Shown here one piece after another: positions 43,760-53,264 of a stretch of DNA of 64,000 nucleotides. Source of the DNA: JAKAGZ01 sp035266865 (GTDB lineage: Bacteria > Bacteroidota > Ignavibacteria > Ignavibacteriales > Ignavibacteriaceae). Position numbers and translations under genes: made by a program. The notes under the pieces were generated by a model. It saw only the letters and a program-made list of their open reading frames with translations. It had not been told where the DNA came from and did no database searches. Location of the stretch: the NCBI GenBank assembly GCA_035266865.1, contig DATFMR010000098.1, positions 1 through 64,000 of the forward strand, in the 5' to 3' direction. The stretch's first letter is position 1. Every line of letters begins with the position of its first letter.

Positions 43760-44179
43760 TTAATATCTATTTACAAGGTCATTTTCAAGTCTTTTCATCA
43801 CTTTTTTATCTTTTTCTTTTACATCTTCATAACCAAGTAAATGAAGAATTCCGTGAATTACAAGTCTTTTAAACTCTTCCCTAAGATTGTTATTAAACGT
43901 TTTTGCATTAAATTGAGCATCCTGACAGGAGATAAATATTTCACCGTCAAGATTTCTATTATCCCCTGAATAATTAAATGTAATTATATCAGTTGAATAA
44001 TTATGATTGAGATATTCTTTATTTATTGAAATGATCTTTTCGGAAGAAATAAAATTAATTGTAAGTGATAAAACTTTAAAATTCAGTTCTTTTTTTAATT
44101 CACTTATTAATTTGTGAATTGAAAACTTATTTATCTTATATTTTTTTTCAGAACTAAATACAGTTAAATTCTTAACCAC
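43760..44179 (-). CDS. ybeY: rRNA maturation RNase YbeY
   Basis: A 139-residue metalloendoribonuclease for 16S rRNA 3' end maturation and ribosome quality control. The metal motif HGILHLLGYED aligns with HGxLHLxGYDH: His109 and His113 are kept, but the third ligand position is Asp119. Bacteroidota YbeY proteins often show this change, so activity is probably retained with altered metal coordination. The segment LNHNYSTDIITFNY matches the family's DVLSFP-like region. It starts an operon-like run with smg and topA. Confidence 0.85.
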   Translation of the reverse strand: MVKNLTVFSSEKKYKINKFSIHKLISELKKELNFKVLSLTINFISSEKIISINKEYLNHNYSTDIITFNYSGDNRNLDGEIFISCQDAQFNAKTFNNNLREEFKRLVIHGILHLLGYEDVKEKDKKVMKRLENDLVNRY

Positions 44180-44245
44180 TTAAATCCGTTAAAAAATTTA
44201 ATTCAACTTCCTTTAATATAGATATAACGCAAATATAACAATAGT

Positions 44246-44815
44246 TCACAAATATCCGTTCCTTTTCAGGGAATCCAGAGTAAGTTCAGTATATTTTTTA
44301 TATCTCAGTGCAGAATTTTCAAAATCATCCAATTCTTCTTTTGTCAAATCTCTTATTACCTTACCCGGAACTCCTGCAACCAATTTTCCGGACGGAACAA
44401 TAAAACCCGGAGTAATAACTGCTCCGGCTGCAACAATACTTTTTTCTTCAATTACTGCACCATCAAGAACTACTGCACCCATCCCGATTAAACAAAGATC
44501 TTTTAAAATACAACCGTGCAGTATAACTGAATGCCCGATAGTAACTTTGTTCCCGATTATAAGAGGGAATTTTCCATTAGTAACGTGCAGCATAGAACAA
44601 TCCTGCACATTTGTCATCTCACCAATTGAGACAAAATGAACATCACCTCGAACAACCGTGTTATACCAGATACTTGAATTTTTTCCAATTGATACTTCCC
44701 CAATAATTTTTACACCTGACGCGAGAAATACATTTTCTGCTAATTCAGGAAATTTATCGACATATGGGAAAATTTTATTTTCTTCTTTTAATCCTTGTAT
44801 TTTGGTGGTGTCCAT
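44246..44815 (-). CDS. Gamma-class carbonic anhydrase family protein
   Basis: A left-handed beta-helix protein of 189 residues, made of hexapeptide repeats. Metal ligands are in MLHVTNGKFPLIIG and VTIGHSVILHGCILK, three histidines as in gamma carbonic anhydrases of the YrdA/PaaY group. RGDVHFVSIGEMTNVQD is also typical. Some members hydrate CO2, others have unknown or thioesterase-coupled roles. The start overlaps the end of the DUF3108 gene by 28 bases on the same strand. Confidence 0.88.
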   Translation of the reverse strand: MDTTKIQGLKEENKIFPYVDKFPELAENVFLASGVKIIGEVSIGKNSSIWYNTVVRGDVHFVSIGEMTNVQDCSMLHVTNGKFPLIIGNKVTIGHSVILHGCILKDLCLIGMGAVVLDGAVIEEKSIVAAGAVITPGFIVPSGKLVAGVPGKVIRDLTKEELDDFENSALRYKKYTELTLDSLKRNGYL

Positions 44816-45603
44816 CCTGCCATCTTCCAGCTTTCTAATTCAAGAGTTATATTTCCGATAAGTACTTTCATTTTTGCTTTAATAGGTATTGCTGCAAAAT
44901 CATTTGAGAACCATCCTTCAAATTCACCTGTTAATCCAAATATGCTGATAAAATGTACTTCTCCGGAAAGGTATACACAGTCAATATCATAATCAACAGG
45001 GTCTATTGAAATATCTTCTGTTGTATTCTCAAAATTGATTTCTGTTATTTCTTTCTTCTCATTTATAAATGTTGGTACTTTGTCATTCTTATTTTGCCCA
45101 ACATTCATCATTGCATAAAATAAAATTGAAAGTCCGTCAACATATTTTTTATTAACTGTTGTAGTACTGTCAATTTTATAACCAGCTGAATCTGTTCTAC
45201 TTTTTCTTATTCGCACCTGCTTGTTGTCATAGTCGAAAAAATACTCTGTTATAGCTTTGTAATCATCATGTTTAATTGATCCTTTAAAATAATCAGAGTA
45301 ATAATCAGGAGTCATTTTTGTTTTGTAAACCTGGTGTAAAGAAACAAAAGGTACGCTTGGATATGAATTTATGCTAATTACCGCGCTATAATAATTTTTA
45401 CCATCAATTACAGTTTTATCAGTTACTTTTATTTTTATCTCACCAAGCCGCATTACTGAATATTTTACAACATAGGTTAATTCTTCTCCTACCAAAATAG
45501 ATTTTGGAGCTAACTTATTCTTCTTCTGAATTTCCTGTTGTTTAGGACTATTGCCAGAAAAAGCAAAAGGAATAAATAAGAATATCAGGAAATAATTTTT
45601 CAT
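44788..45603 (-). CDS. DUF3108 domain-containing exported protein
   Basis: A 271-residue protein with an N-terminal signal peptide (YFLIFLFIPFAFSGNS). The body shows the DUF3108 pattern VGEELTYVVKYSVMRLGEIKIKV, a predicted periplasmic beta-rich lipid- or polysaccharide-associated fold with unknown function. It overlaps the S41 protease gene by four bases and the carbonic anhydrase gene by 28, so it belongs to a tight operon. Confidence 0.85.
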   Translation of the reverse strand: MKNYFLIFLFIPFAFSGNSPKQQEIQKKNKLAPKSILVGEELTYVVKYSVMRLGEIKIKVTDKTVIDGKNYYSAVISINSYPSVPFVSLHQVYKTKMTPDYYSDYFKGSIKHDDYKAITEYFFDYDNKQVRIRKSRTDSAGYKIDSTTTVNKKYVDGLSILFYAMMNVGQNKNDKVPTFINEKKEITEINFENTTEDISIDPVDYDIDCVYLSGEVHFISIFGLTGEFEGWFSNDFAAIPIKAKMKVLIGNITLELESWKMAGWTPPKYKD

Positions 45604-47213
45604 TGAAGTTTTGCCAGGTCTTTTGCTTCTGAAAACAAGGTTAACGATTTTTTTACCTGGTTATCTATTGTTAATATTGTCATATACCAGCCATCGTTTT
45701 TCCAGAAATTCCTGGCTATCTGAGCTTTCAGTCTCGTCCTAATATATTCCTTATCAGTATTAAATTCCTTTTGATTAAATTTCACATCTCTATTTTTTGC
45801 AAAGTCAACAAAGTCTTCCAGTGATTTATCACTTAAGTTAAATTCTTTTACAAATTTTTTCAGATCATCTCCATAAGTGTTTTTAATTTTATTTTCTTGA
45901 TATGACAAATAATTTAATGTGAATTGATAAAATATATTATTCTTTAACAGCTCAATTGTGTACTTGGTTATATCATCAGATTTAATAATATAATCCGGTG
46001 TAATACCACCTCCACCGTAGACTATCCTTCCTCCTTTTGTATGATATGTTGGTTTTGAAGTATCCTTTTCGGCATTATGTAGAATATTATCTCCCGTGGT
46101 TTCACTGGTATCGCCTGCTTCAGCATAATATTCCGATTTATCTTTTAGACCTTTATAATTTCTTTGTATCAATCTTCCTGAAGGAGTATAATAACGGGCA
46201 ATTGTAAGTCTTAGCGCAGAATTATCTGGTAAAGAAAATTGCCTCTGCACAAGACCTTTTCCAAAAGTAGTTTCTCCAACTATCAGTCCCCTATCCCAAT
46301 CCTGAACAGCTCCGGACACAATTTCACTTGCGGATGCACTTCCTTTATTAACAAGGATTATCAAAGGTTCATTTTCGAAATCTGATGGTTGAGAGGCATC
46401 ATATTCTTCATCAAACTGAGATATTCTACCTTTTGTATATACAATCTTTTTGTTTCCAGAAATAAACAAGTCAGCAATCTTAACAGCCTGGTTAAGATAT
46501 CCACCGGGATTTCCGCGTAGATCAAGAATGAGATTTTTCATCCCTTTAGATTTTAGATCATTAAGCGCACTTGATAATTCAGCAAATGTTGTTTCTGAAA
46601 ATCTTGAAACACTTACATAGCCTGTAGCATCATTTATCATAAAATGAGAATCTACTGAGTAAATCGGAATTTTATCTCTTGTAATAGTAAATTTTATAGG
46701 TTCTTCTACTCCAGTTCTCAGGATTGTAACAGTGACTTTTGTGCCCGCCGGACCTCTTAATCTTTCGCGAACATCATCATTTGAAATCCCTACAGCGCTG
46801 GTACTATCAATTTTGATTATCCTGTCGCCTGCCATTATACCGAGCGCTTCACTTGGTCCCCCTGTAATTGGAGAAACGACCGTCAAAGTATCATCTACGA
46901 TTTGAAATTCTATCCCAATTCCGTCAAAATCTCCCCGAAACGATTCACTTATACTTTCAACTTGTTTAACAGGAATGTAAACTGAATGAGGATCAAGTTT
47001 GGACAGCATACCATTTATTGCAGCTTCAACCAGGTTTTGTGTATCAACTTTATCTACATAATATTTTTCCGTTAGAGTAAGTACATCGTTAAACTTAATA
47101 AGTCCATCTCGTAAATTATCACCTGAGAAAACTTTTTGTATCTGTATTCCCAATACAATTCCCAGCGTCAGGACAACTATTGTTAATGGAAACTTAAATC
47201 TATTTTTATTCAT
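45600..47213 (-). CDS. S41-family C-terminal processing protease
   Basis: A periplasmic serine protease of the CtpA/Prc family, 537 residues. A signal anchor (FPLTIVVLTLGIVLGIQI) leads to a PDZ domain near residues 85-160 and the catalytic domain with GNPGGYLNQAVKIADLFI, GSASASEIVSGAVQDWDRG (Ser nucleophile) and TFGKGLVQ (Lys general base). The C-terminal 150 residues form an extra helical region common in Bacteroidota members. It probably trims envelope proteins or peptidoglycan enzymes. It overlaps the DUF3108 gene by four bases. Confidence 0.93.
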   Translation of the reverse strand: MNKNRFKFPLTIVVLTLGIVLGIQIQKVFSGDNLRDGLIKFNDVLTLTEKYYVDKVDTQNLVEAAINGMLSKLDPHSVYIPVKQVESISESFRGDFDGIGIEFQIVDDTLTVVSPITGGPSEALGIMAGDRIIKIDSTSAVGISNDDVRERLRGPAGTKVTVTILRTGVEEPIKFTITRDKIPIYSVDSHFMINDATGYVSVSRFSETTFAELSSALNDLKSKGMKNLILDLRGNPGGYLNQAVKIADLFISGNKKIVYTKGRISQFDEEYDASQPSDFENEPLIILVNKGSASASEIVSGAVQDWDRGLIVGETTFGKGLVQRQFSLPDNSALRLTIARYYTPSGRLIQRNYKGLKDKSEYYAEAGDTSETTGDNILHNAEKDTSKPTYHTKGGRIVYGGGGITPDYIIKSDDITKYTIELLKNNIFYQFTLNYLSYQENKIKNTYGDDLKKFVKEFNLSDKSLEDFVDFAKNRDVKFNQKEFNTDKEYIRTRLKAQIARNFWKNDGWYMTILTIDNQVKKSLTLFSEAKDLAKLQ

Positions 47214-47231
47214 CGAATCAATCCTGGTTAT

Positions 47232-48896
47232 TTATAATATATAATTAAAAGTTAGATAAGCTTCTATCATCTTATTATTAACTGAATTTTGAAGTGATAC
47301 ATTTTTATATTGAACCAATCCGGTAAAGAAATAATCTTTAATGGGTTCATAAACAATTTTACCGGAAATAGCCCTTGTTATTTCTTTATCTCCATCAAGA
47401 AAAGGTGCATCAAAATCATCAAATGTTCTGTGCCCTACAAGTATATCTCCACCAACATTTCTTTTAATACTTCCATCAGGATTAAGAGGATTTGCACCAT
47501 GAACGTAATAACTTAAAGTGGCTGTCACGCACAATCTGTTATTAAACCTATAATTTATTTGAGTTAAAAACAATTCACTATTTGGCTGCAAATATGAAGC
47601 TAGTCCGTATCCATCATTTGTAAAAGTATTTTTTGGAAGCCGGTTTGTATATACATATGGATCAATTCTCATATATTCAAATTGTAATTCCAGTGGAAGT
47701 AACTTGTAAAAATTATTTGAAACGAACCCCAAATTATATATAAACTGATTTCCCCAGTAAGGTGAACCAAATTTTGATACTTCAATGTCATCCATAAATA
47801 AAAGTCCATAAATTTTTAGTCCCTTTATAGACTTATTATTAAAATCCAAAATTACAACTGAATTATCACGATCCTTATTATTGTTTTGCGCAGTTTTATA
47901 AAGTATAAATGGATTAAGATAATTCAAATCTATAGGCCTATCTCCATAAATAATCATTTCTCCTGCACCAATATTAAAATCGTCTGAGATATTAAATCCT
48001 ATCCTATGATAACCAATATATTTTTCCTTAATTGTATTTACACCTGCTGTTATGCTATCAGTTGCAAAACCAGAATCCCCAATTAATTTTCCATGGAAAT
48101 AAGTAACTTCAACAGATTTATAATGAAATTTTAAAGAGAGGTTATCAAAAATAGGCGCGTTATTGCCAAGTACTGCTTTTACAGGCCCATAACCTATGTT
48201 CATTCTATCTCGACCAAATTTTGCTTTTACCAAACCAAGATCAGCTGTGATATAGCCTGCAGTAGTTTTATCATAAGAGCCAAAAAGCTCATATTTATAA
48301 TTGTAGTTTAATTCCTTTCTTAAAAGTGCAGCTTCTCTTTGCCCAAATATATATCCATTGCCGCCTCGGTAAAAGAATCCAATTTTATTAAAAAAACTAC
48401 CTCTTATCTGAAGTTCTTCCTGCCAAATAGTTGCGGTTGATATATGATTTGGGCTGCTATAGTTTGCATAAATTGCCTGGGCCTTACCAGCAGAGTTAAA
48501 AAATAAATTTACATTTGCAGAAGTATCGTTCACAAAATAAAGATACTTTTCTCCTTGCGAATATAAATTAAAATATCCTTCACCTATTAATTTTTGAGAT
48601 TTCGTCAAAGTACCGTATAATTCCAGTTCAAATTCTGCTTCCAGATCTGTTAATAAGTAATTATCCGATTCATCAAGTTTATCTTTGTTTGTAATAACTT
48701 CTTTCAGAAATCCAGCAATTTCATTTCTTGATTTTGGAATTTCCAGTGAATTGTATCTTTGAATAATCTGTAGCGATTCCATCCTTTCCAAAAAATCATA
48801 AACCTTATTATCCGAAAGGACATACTCAGTTTGTGCAATAGTATTAAATGTTAATATTATTAGGATATTAAGAGCGATTAATATTTTTACTTTCAT
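47232..48896 (-). CDS. Outer-membrane beta-barrel protein, Wzi-like
   Basis: A 554-residue protein with a signal peptide (KILIALNILIILTFNTIAQ) and alternating aromatic strands ending in TFNYIL, as expected of an outer-membrane barrel. The pattern LGLVKAKFGRDRMNIGYG and GDRPIDLNYLNPFIL resembles capsule assembly Wzi family proteins, which bind surface glycans. This family call is tentative; a generic barrel is the alternative. It lies between lysS and the S41 protease on the same strand, with short gaps. Confidence 0.65.
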   Translation of the reverse strand: MKVKILIALNILIILTFNTIAQTEYVLSDNKVYDFLERMESLQIIQRYNSLEIPKSRNEIAGFLKEVITNKDKLDESDNYLLTDLEAEFELELYGTLTKSQKLIGEGYFNLYSQGEKYLYFVNDTSANVNLFFNSAGKAQAIYANYSSPNHISTATIWQEELQIRGSFFNKIGFFYRGGNGYIFGQREAALLRKELNYNYKYELFGSYDKTTAGYITADLGLVKAKFGRDRMNIGYGPVKAVLGNNAPIFDNLSLKFHYKSVEVTYFHGKLIGDSGFATDSITAGVNTIKEKYIGYHRIGFNISDDFNIGAGEMIIYGDRPIDLNYLNPFILYKTAQNNNKDRDNSVVILDFNNKSIKGLKIYGLLFMDDIEVSKFGSPYWGNQFIYNLGFVSNNFYKLLPLELQFEYMRIDPYVYTNRLPKNTFTNDGYGLASYLQPNSELFLTQINYRFNNRLCVTATLSYYVHGANPLNPDGSIKRNVGGDILVGHRTFDDFDAPFLDGDKEITRAISGKIVYEPIKDYFFTGLVQYKNVSLQNSVNNKMIEAYLTFNYIL

Positions 48897-48906
48897 AAAA
48901 ATACTT

Positions 48907-50418
48907 TTATCCTCTTACTTCAGGTTTCATTTGCGGGAAAAAGATTACATCACGGATTGAAGATTGATTGGTTAGTAGCATTACAAGTCTGTCCATACCA
49001 ATTCCAAGTCCTGCGGTCGGTGGCATTCCATATTCAAGAGCACGAATAAAGTCTTCATCAATTTGATGAGATTCCTCGTCTCCTTGCTCTCTCATTTCTC
49101 CCTGCCCTTCAAACCTTTCTTTTTGATCAATTGGATCATTTAGTTCGCTGAATGCATTACATAATTCTCTTCCGGCAACATATCCTTCAAATCTTTCAAC
49201 AACGCCTTCCTTGGATCTGTGTTTTTTTGCAAGTGGTGAAAGTTCAAGAGGATAGTCCATAATAAATGTAGGTTGGATTAATTCTGGTTGAACTGTTACA
49301 CTGAAAAGTTCATCAATCAATTTTGCTTTACCATCTACTGCTTTTAAATCCACTCCAAATTTTTTACAGGCAGCTTTCAAATCATCTTCTGTTGCTGTCA
49401 GAACATCAACACCTGATTTTTCTTTTATTGCTTCGATCATCGAAACTCTTTTCCAAGGTGATTTGAAACTGATATCGTGACCTTCATAAGTAAATTCTGT
49501 TTTACCAAAAACTTCATTACAGATTTTTTTAATCATTTCTTCAACAAAATTCATCATCCATTCATAATCTTTGTAAGGGACATACAATTCCATCATTGTA
49601 AATTCAGGATTGTGGGTTCTGTCCATACCTTCATTTCTGAAATCCTTTGAAATTTCATAGACTCCGTTAAAACCTCCGACAATTAGTCTTTTTAGATATA
49701 ATTCATCAGCAATTCTTAAATAGAGATCAGTATCAAGAGTATTGTGATGCGTTAGGAAAGGACGAGCTGCTGCTCCGCCGTAGAGCGGTTGTAGAATTGG
49801 TGTTTCAACTTCAAGATATCCATTTTCGTCCAGGAATTTCCTCATTGATGAAGTAATTTTACTCCGCTTGATAAACACATCTTTTATTTCCGGGTTAACT
49901 ACAAGATCAAGATATCTTTGCCTGTATCTTAACTCTTTATCTGCAAACTGATCAAAAACAGTTTTATTGCCCTGTTCATCAACTATTTCTTTAGCAATCG
50001 GGAGAGGGCGTAGGGATTTGGAAAGCAGAACAAGCTGCTTTGTATGAATTGATGTCTCACCTGTTCTTGTTTTAAATACGAAACCTTCAACTCCAATGAT
50101 ATCGCCAATATCCATCAATTTAAAAGCATCATATGCTTCACCAATTTCATCTTTTTTAAGATAGACCTGGATTCTTCCGGTATGATCCTGAATATGTGCA
50201 AAAGAAGCTTTTCCCATTCTACGTAATGCCATTAAACGACCAGCTACTTTTACATTTTTTTCTGCGCCTTCATTAAAATTATCTATTATTTTTTTTGCAT
50301 TACTATCAACATCAAATGAATATGCAAATGGCTGAATTCCTTTTTCTTTTAATTCAGCTAATTCTTCGTGTCTTCTTTTTATTAAAACATTAATTTCCTG
50401 CTGAACATTGTTCTCCAC
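48907..50418 (-). CDS. lysS: Lysyl-tRNA synthetase, class II
   Basis: Charges tRNA-Lys. A 503-residue class II enzyme with an N-terminal OB-fold anticodon-binding domain (KVAGRLMALRRMGKASFAHIQD) and catalytic motifs: motif 2 FRNEGMDRTHNPEFTMME and motif 3 AGLGIGMDRLVMLLTN. The sequence FMDYPLELSPLAKKHR is diagnostic for class II LysRS. All expected elements are present. It lies between dacB and the Wzi-like barrel gene. Confidence 0.97.
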   Translation of the reverse strand: MENNVQQEINVLIKRRHEELAELKEKGIQPFAYSFDVDSNAKKIIDNFNEGAEKNVKVAGRLMALRRMGKASFAHIQDHTGRIQVYLKKDEIGEAYDAFKLMDIGDIIGVEGFVFKTRTGETSIHTKQLVLLSKSLRPLPIAKEIVDEQGNKTVFDQFADKELRYRQRYLDLVVNPEIKDVFIKRSKITSSMRKFLDENGYLEVETPILQPLYGGAAARPFLTHHNTLDTDLYLRIADELYLKRLIVGGFNGVYEISKDFRNEGMDRTHNPEFTMMELYVPYKDYEWMMNFVEEMIKKICNEVFGKTEFTYEGHDISFKSPWKRVSMIEAIKEKSGVDVLTATEDDLKAACKKFGVDLKAVDGKAKLIDELFSVTVQPELIQPTFIMDYPLELSPLAKKHRSKEGVVERFEGYVAGRELCNAFSELNDPIDQKERFEGQGEMREQGDEESHQIDEDFIRALEYGMPPTAGLGIGMDRLVMLLTNQSSIRDVIFFPQMKPEVRG

Positions 50419-50430
50419 GAATCCTCCGTT

Positions 50431-51930
50431 TTATTTTCTTTTAAAGTTTGCTAGACGCAAACATACTAAGTCCTGAATATTTTCTGCCAATTTTACCGGC
50501 ACATTAAAATTATTTACAATTATTGAAAAAGCAACAGGTTCATTATCACCCGTGTATGCATAGCCAGACAAACTTCTTACTCCGTCAAGGTATCCTGTTT
50601 TTGCTCTTACTTTGTCTTGTGCTAATGTATTCTGCATCCTGTTCCCGAGAGTACCATCTATGCCTGCTATTGGTAATGAGTTATAAAATGGGATAAAGTA
50701 TTTACTCTTATAAATATAACTCAAAAGTGAAACTACCTGTTTAGCAGTAATCATGTTTAGTCTTGATAACCCGCTTCCATCTGATATGATCATACTTTCC
50801 GGATTAATTCCCATTTCTTTAAATGCCTGGCTTTCTGCCTTAACTCCGTTTGCAACTGAGCCAAATCCCATTTTCTCCAGACCAATTGTTTTTAACAATT
50901 GTTCAGCAAAAAAATTTTGACTCTCTTTATTAATAACTTTAATAATTTCTTTTAACACCGGTGAATAGGTTGTGCATAATCTTGTCAGCTTTAAATATTG
51001 AATTGGTTTGGATAAATCATCAACATCAGTTGCAAAACCATCGATCTTTATCCCTTTTGATTCAAGTATTTTTTTCAAAATAACCATTGAATATTGAGTC
51101 GGGTTATTTACGGTTACGAATGTTGTAATTGAATCATTTTCACAAATTGTACCATAAACCGTTACAAGATTTGTTCCCCTTTCCCTGTAAACCTCTATGT
51201 TTGTGCTTGAATCTTTTGAAACCGGAATAACATTATTAATAATTGCGGCATATTTAGTATTCGGTTCTATTTTTATTATTGGTAATTTTAACTTTTTATC
51301 AACGTAGACAATTACCTCGATACAATTGTCGTTAAATGAAACTGCGCTGGATTGGGCTGCAAACCAATCACTTTCATAATCCCAGGACCACCCGCTGCCT
51401 AGACCAACGTCATCAAAGGCATCATCGTCACCAATAATGTTTCCATTAATTTCATCAATTCCCAAATCAAGAAGTGAATCCGCCCAGTCTTCAAAAATTT
51501 TATACATGTTGTCATTATAAAACCTGCCGGATATAGTCGGATCTCCTCTACCTTGAACAATTAAATCACCGTTCCAGATTGAACCATTTGGTTCTCCCCT
51601 TAAAAATAAATTTGTAGAAAACCTGTAATCGCTGCCAAGAAGAATTAATCCAGCAGATGTTGTAAATAATTTCAGATCGGAAGCCGGAATCAACAACTTG
51701 TCTTCATTTCTTTTATAAAAATATTCTCCGGTTTGAAGAGACTGGATCATTACTCCCCATTCTGCATTACTAAAATTCGGATCGTTAAAGATATCATTTA
51801 ATTGTTCTCTCAACTCGCTAATTGTATTAAATGAGTATCTCTTGTTAGCTGGCCTTGTAGTATCCTGTGAATAAAGTAATACCGGGATAAAAATTAGTAT
51901 TGCAAATATTTTAATAAAAATCCTACCCAT
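50431..51930 (-). CDS. dacB: D-alanyl-D-alanine carboxypeptidase/endopeptidase (S13, PBP4 type)
   Basis: A periplasmic low-molecular-weight penicillin-binding protein that trims or hydrolyses peptidoglycan cross-links. The active-site SxxK is in LIPASDLKLFTT, the second motif is SDGSGLSRLN, and the KTG motif is AKTGYLDGVRSLSG. A signal peptide (IFIKIFAILIFIPVLLYSQ) supports the ATG at 51930; an ATG nine codons upstream (51957) is also in frame. The gene overlaps rluB by 8 bases with the chosen start. Confidence 0.9.
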   Translation of the reverse strand: MGRIFIKIFAILIFIPVLLYSQDTTRPANKRYSFNTISELREQLNDIFNDPNFSNAEWGVMIQSLQTGEYFYKRNEDKLLIPASDLKLFTTSAGLILLGSDYRFSTNLFLRGEPNGSIWNGDLIVQGRGDPTISGRFYNDNMYKIFEDWADSLLDLGIDEINGNIIGDDDAFDDVGLGSGWSWDYESDWFAAQSSAVSFNDNCIEVIVYVDKKLKLPIIKIEPNTKYAAIINNVIPVSKDSSTNIEVYRERGTNLVTVYGTICENDSITTFVTVNNPTQYSMVILKKILESKGIKIDGFATDVDDLSKPIQYLKLTRLCTTYSPVLKEIIKVINKESQNFFAEQLLKTIGLEKMGFGSVANGVKAESQAFKEMGINPESMIISDGSGLSRLNMITAKQVVSLLSYIYKSKYFIPFYNSLPIAGIDGTLGNRMQNTLAQDKVRAKTGYLDGVRSLSGYAYTGDNEPVAFSIIVNNFNVPVKLAENIQDLVCLRLANFKRK

Positions 51931-52627
51931 AAGTTTCAATAGCTTTCTTAATTTCATTTTTTAAAATTGGCCTGTATGTTCCAACAGGGATATCAACTTC
52001 AAAATTTCCAAATACAGACCTATTCAATGATGTAACTGTATAACCGAGTGCCTTAAACATATTTTTAACAAAATGGTTTCTCCCTTCAACAGTTACAACT
52101 TCGATACCTTTTTTAGACGACACTTTTGTGAATTTCAAACTTTTGAATTTTCCGCGCACTCCATCAATAAATACGCCTTTCAATAATTTTTTTTCATCTT
52201 CAGGTTCAAGATCACGATCAATGGTAACCTGGTAAGTCCGGGGTACGTGGTTGCTTGGGTGTGTTAATAAATTAGAAAAATCACCATCATTTGTAAGAAT
52301 TAAAACTCCGGTAGTGTTGTAATCTAATCTGCCAACCGGGAATATTTTTTCCTTAGAATTAATAATATCAATTACTGTCATCCTGTTTTTTTCATCACTT
52401 GTAGTTGTAACTACACCTTTTGGTTTATTCAATAAAAAATAAAGATGCTTTTTAGGAGCAATTTTTTCTCCGTCAAAAAAGACTTCATCATTTTCAGGAT
52501 CAACTTTAAATGAGAGTTGTTTGATTATCTTATTATTAACAGATATTCTTCCCTGTAAAATTAGTTCTTCAGATTTTCTTCGGGATGTGATACCGCTATC
52601 GGCAATAAATTTATTCAGCCTGATCAT
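51923..52627 (-). CDS. RluB/RsuA-type pseudouridine synthase
   Basis: A pseudouridine synthase with an N-terminal S4 RNA-binding domain (IRLNKFIADSGITSRRKSEELI) and the catalytic motif GRLDYNTTGVLILTNDGDF containing the essential Asp. PRTYQVTID and GRNHFVKNMFKALGYTVTSLNR are also typical. It probably modifies 23S or 16S rRNA. I chose the ATG at 52627, which starts the S4 domain; a start at 52654 would add nine residues and overlap scpB more deeply. It sits in the scpA-scpB-rluB arrangement common in bacteria. Confidence 0.93.
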   Translation of the reverse strand: MIRLNKFIADSGITSRRKSEELILQGRISVNNKIIKQLSFKVDPENDEVFFDGEKIAPKKHLYFLLNKPKGVVTTTSDEKNRMTVIDIINSKEKIFPVGRLDYNTTGVLILTNDGDFSNLLTHPSNHVPRTYQVTIDRDLEPEDEKKLLKGVFIDGVRGKFKSLKFTKVSSKKGIEVVTVEGRNHFVKNMFKALGYTVTSLNRSVFGNFEVDIPVGTYRPILKNEIKKAIETYG

Positions 52628-53264
52628 CGTTTGCCTGTTCTTCGGGTGATTCATTTTCAGCAGTTTCCTCGATCAAGTTCATCATCAATCTATTCTTTTG
52701 TTCAATAAAATCTTCATCCTGCATAATCTCTTCTATTTCTCTTGGCTTAGGCAGATCACTTAATTTATTTAATGCAAAATATTTTAAAAATTCATCAGTT
52801 GTTGAATATAAAAGCGGACGCCCAATAGTTTCCGCCCTCCCTTTTATAGCAATAAGATTTTTTTCAAGAAGCGTATTCATTATATAATCAGAGTTAACAC
52901 CCCTGATTGATTCAAGTTCAGGCTTTGTAATTGGCTGCTTATATGCCACAATTGCGAGAGTTTCCAGAGCTGCCTGGCTCAATCTCCTTTTACTTTTTTC
53001 TGAGGATAGATAGCCGATATACTTTGCATATTCGGGCAAAGTTGCAAAAAGAAATCCACCTGCAATTCTAATAATCCTATAAGGAGTTTTTCTTTCTTCA
53101 TAATCTGCATTTATTTTATCAATACAACTTTCAATATCATTATTTGATATTTCTGTCTCTTCGCCATCAATTCCTTTGATAGCTCTTATTAATTCAGTAG
53201 ATGAGATTTGTTCATCCGACGAAAATATTAATGCTTCTATAATTGAATTATATATTTTGTCCAT
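52611..53264 (-). CDS. scpB: Segregation and condensation protein ScpB
   Basis: A 217-residue winged-helix kleisin-associated subunit of the SMC complex. The core AALETLAIVAYKQPITKPELESIRGVNSDYIM and IAIKGRAETIGRPLLYSTTDEFLKYFAL segments are diagnostic. An acidic C-terminal tail follows. It overlaps scpA by 17 bases upstream and rluB downstream, so the group is translationally coupled. Confidence 0.95.
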   Translation of the reverse strand: MDKIYNSIIEALIFSSDEQISSTELIRAIKGIDGEETEISNNDIESCIDKINADYEERKTPYRIIRIAGGFLFATLPEYAKYIGYLSSEKSKRRLSQAALETLAIVAYKQPITKPELESIRGVNSDYIMNTLLEKNLIAIKGRAETIGRPLLYSTTDEFLKYFALNKLSDLPKPREIEEIMQDEDFIEQKNRLMMNLIEETAENESPEEQANDDQAE

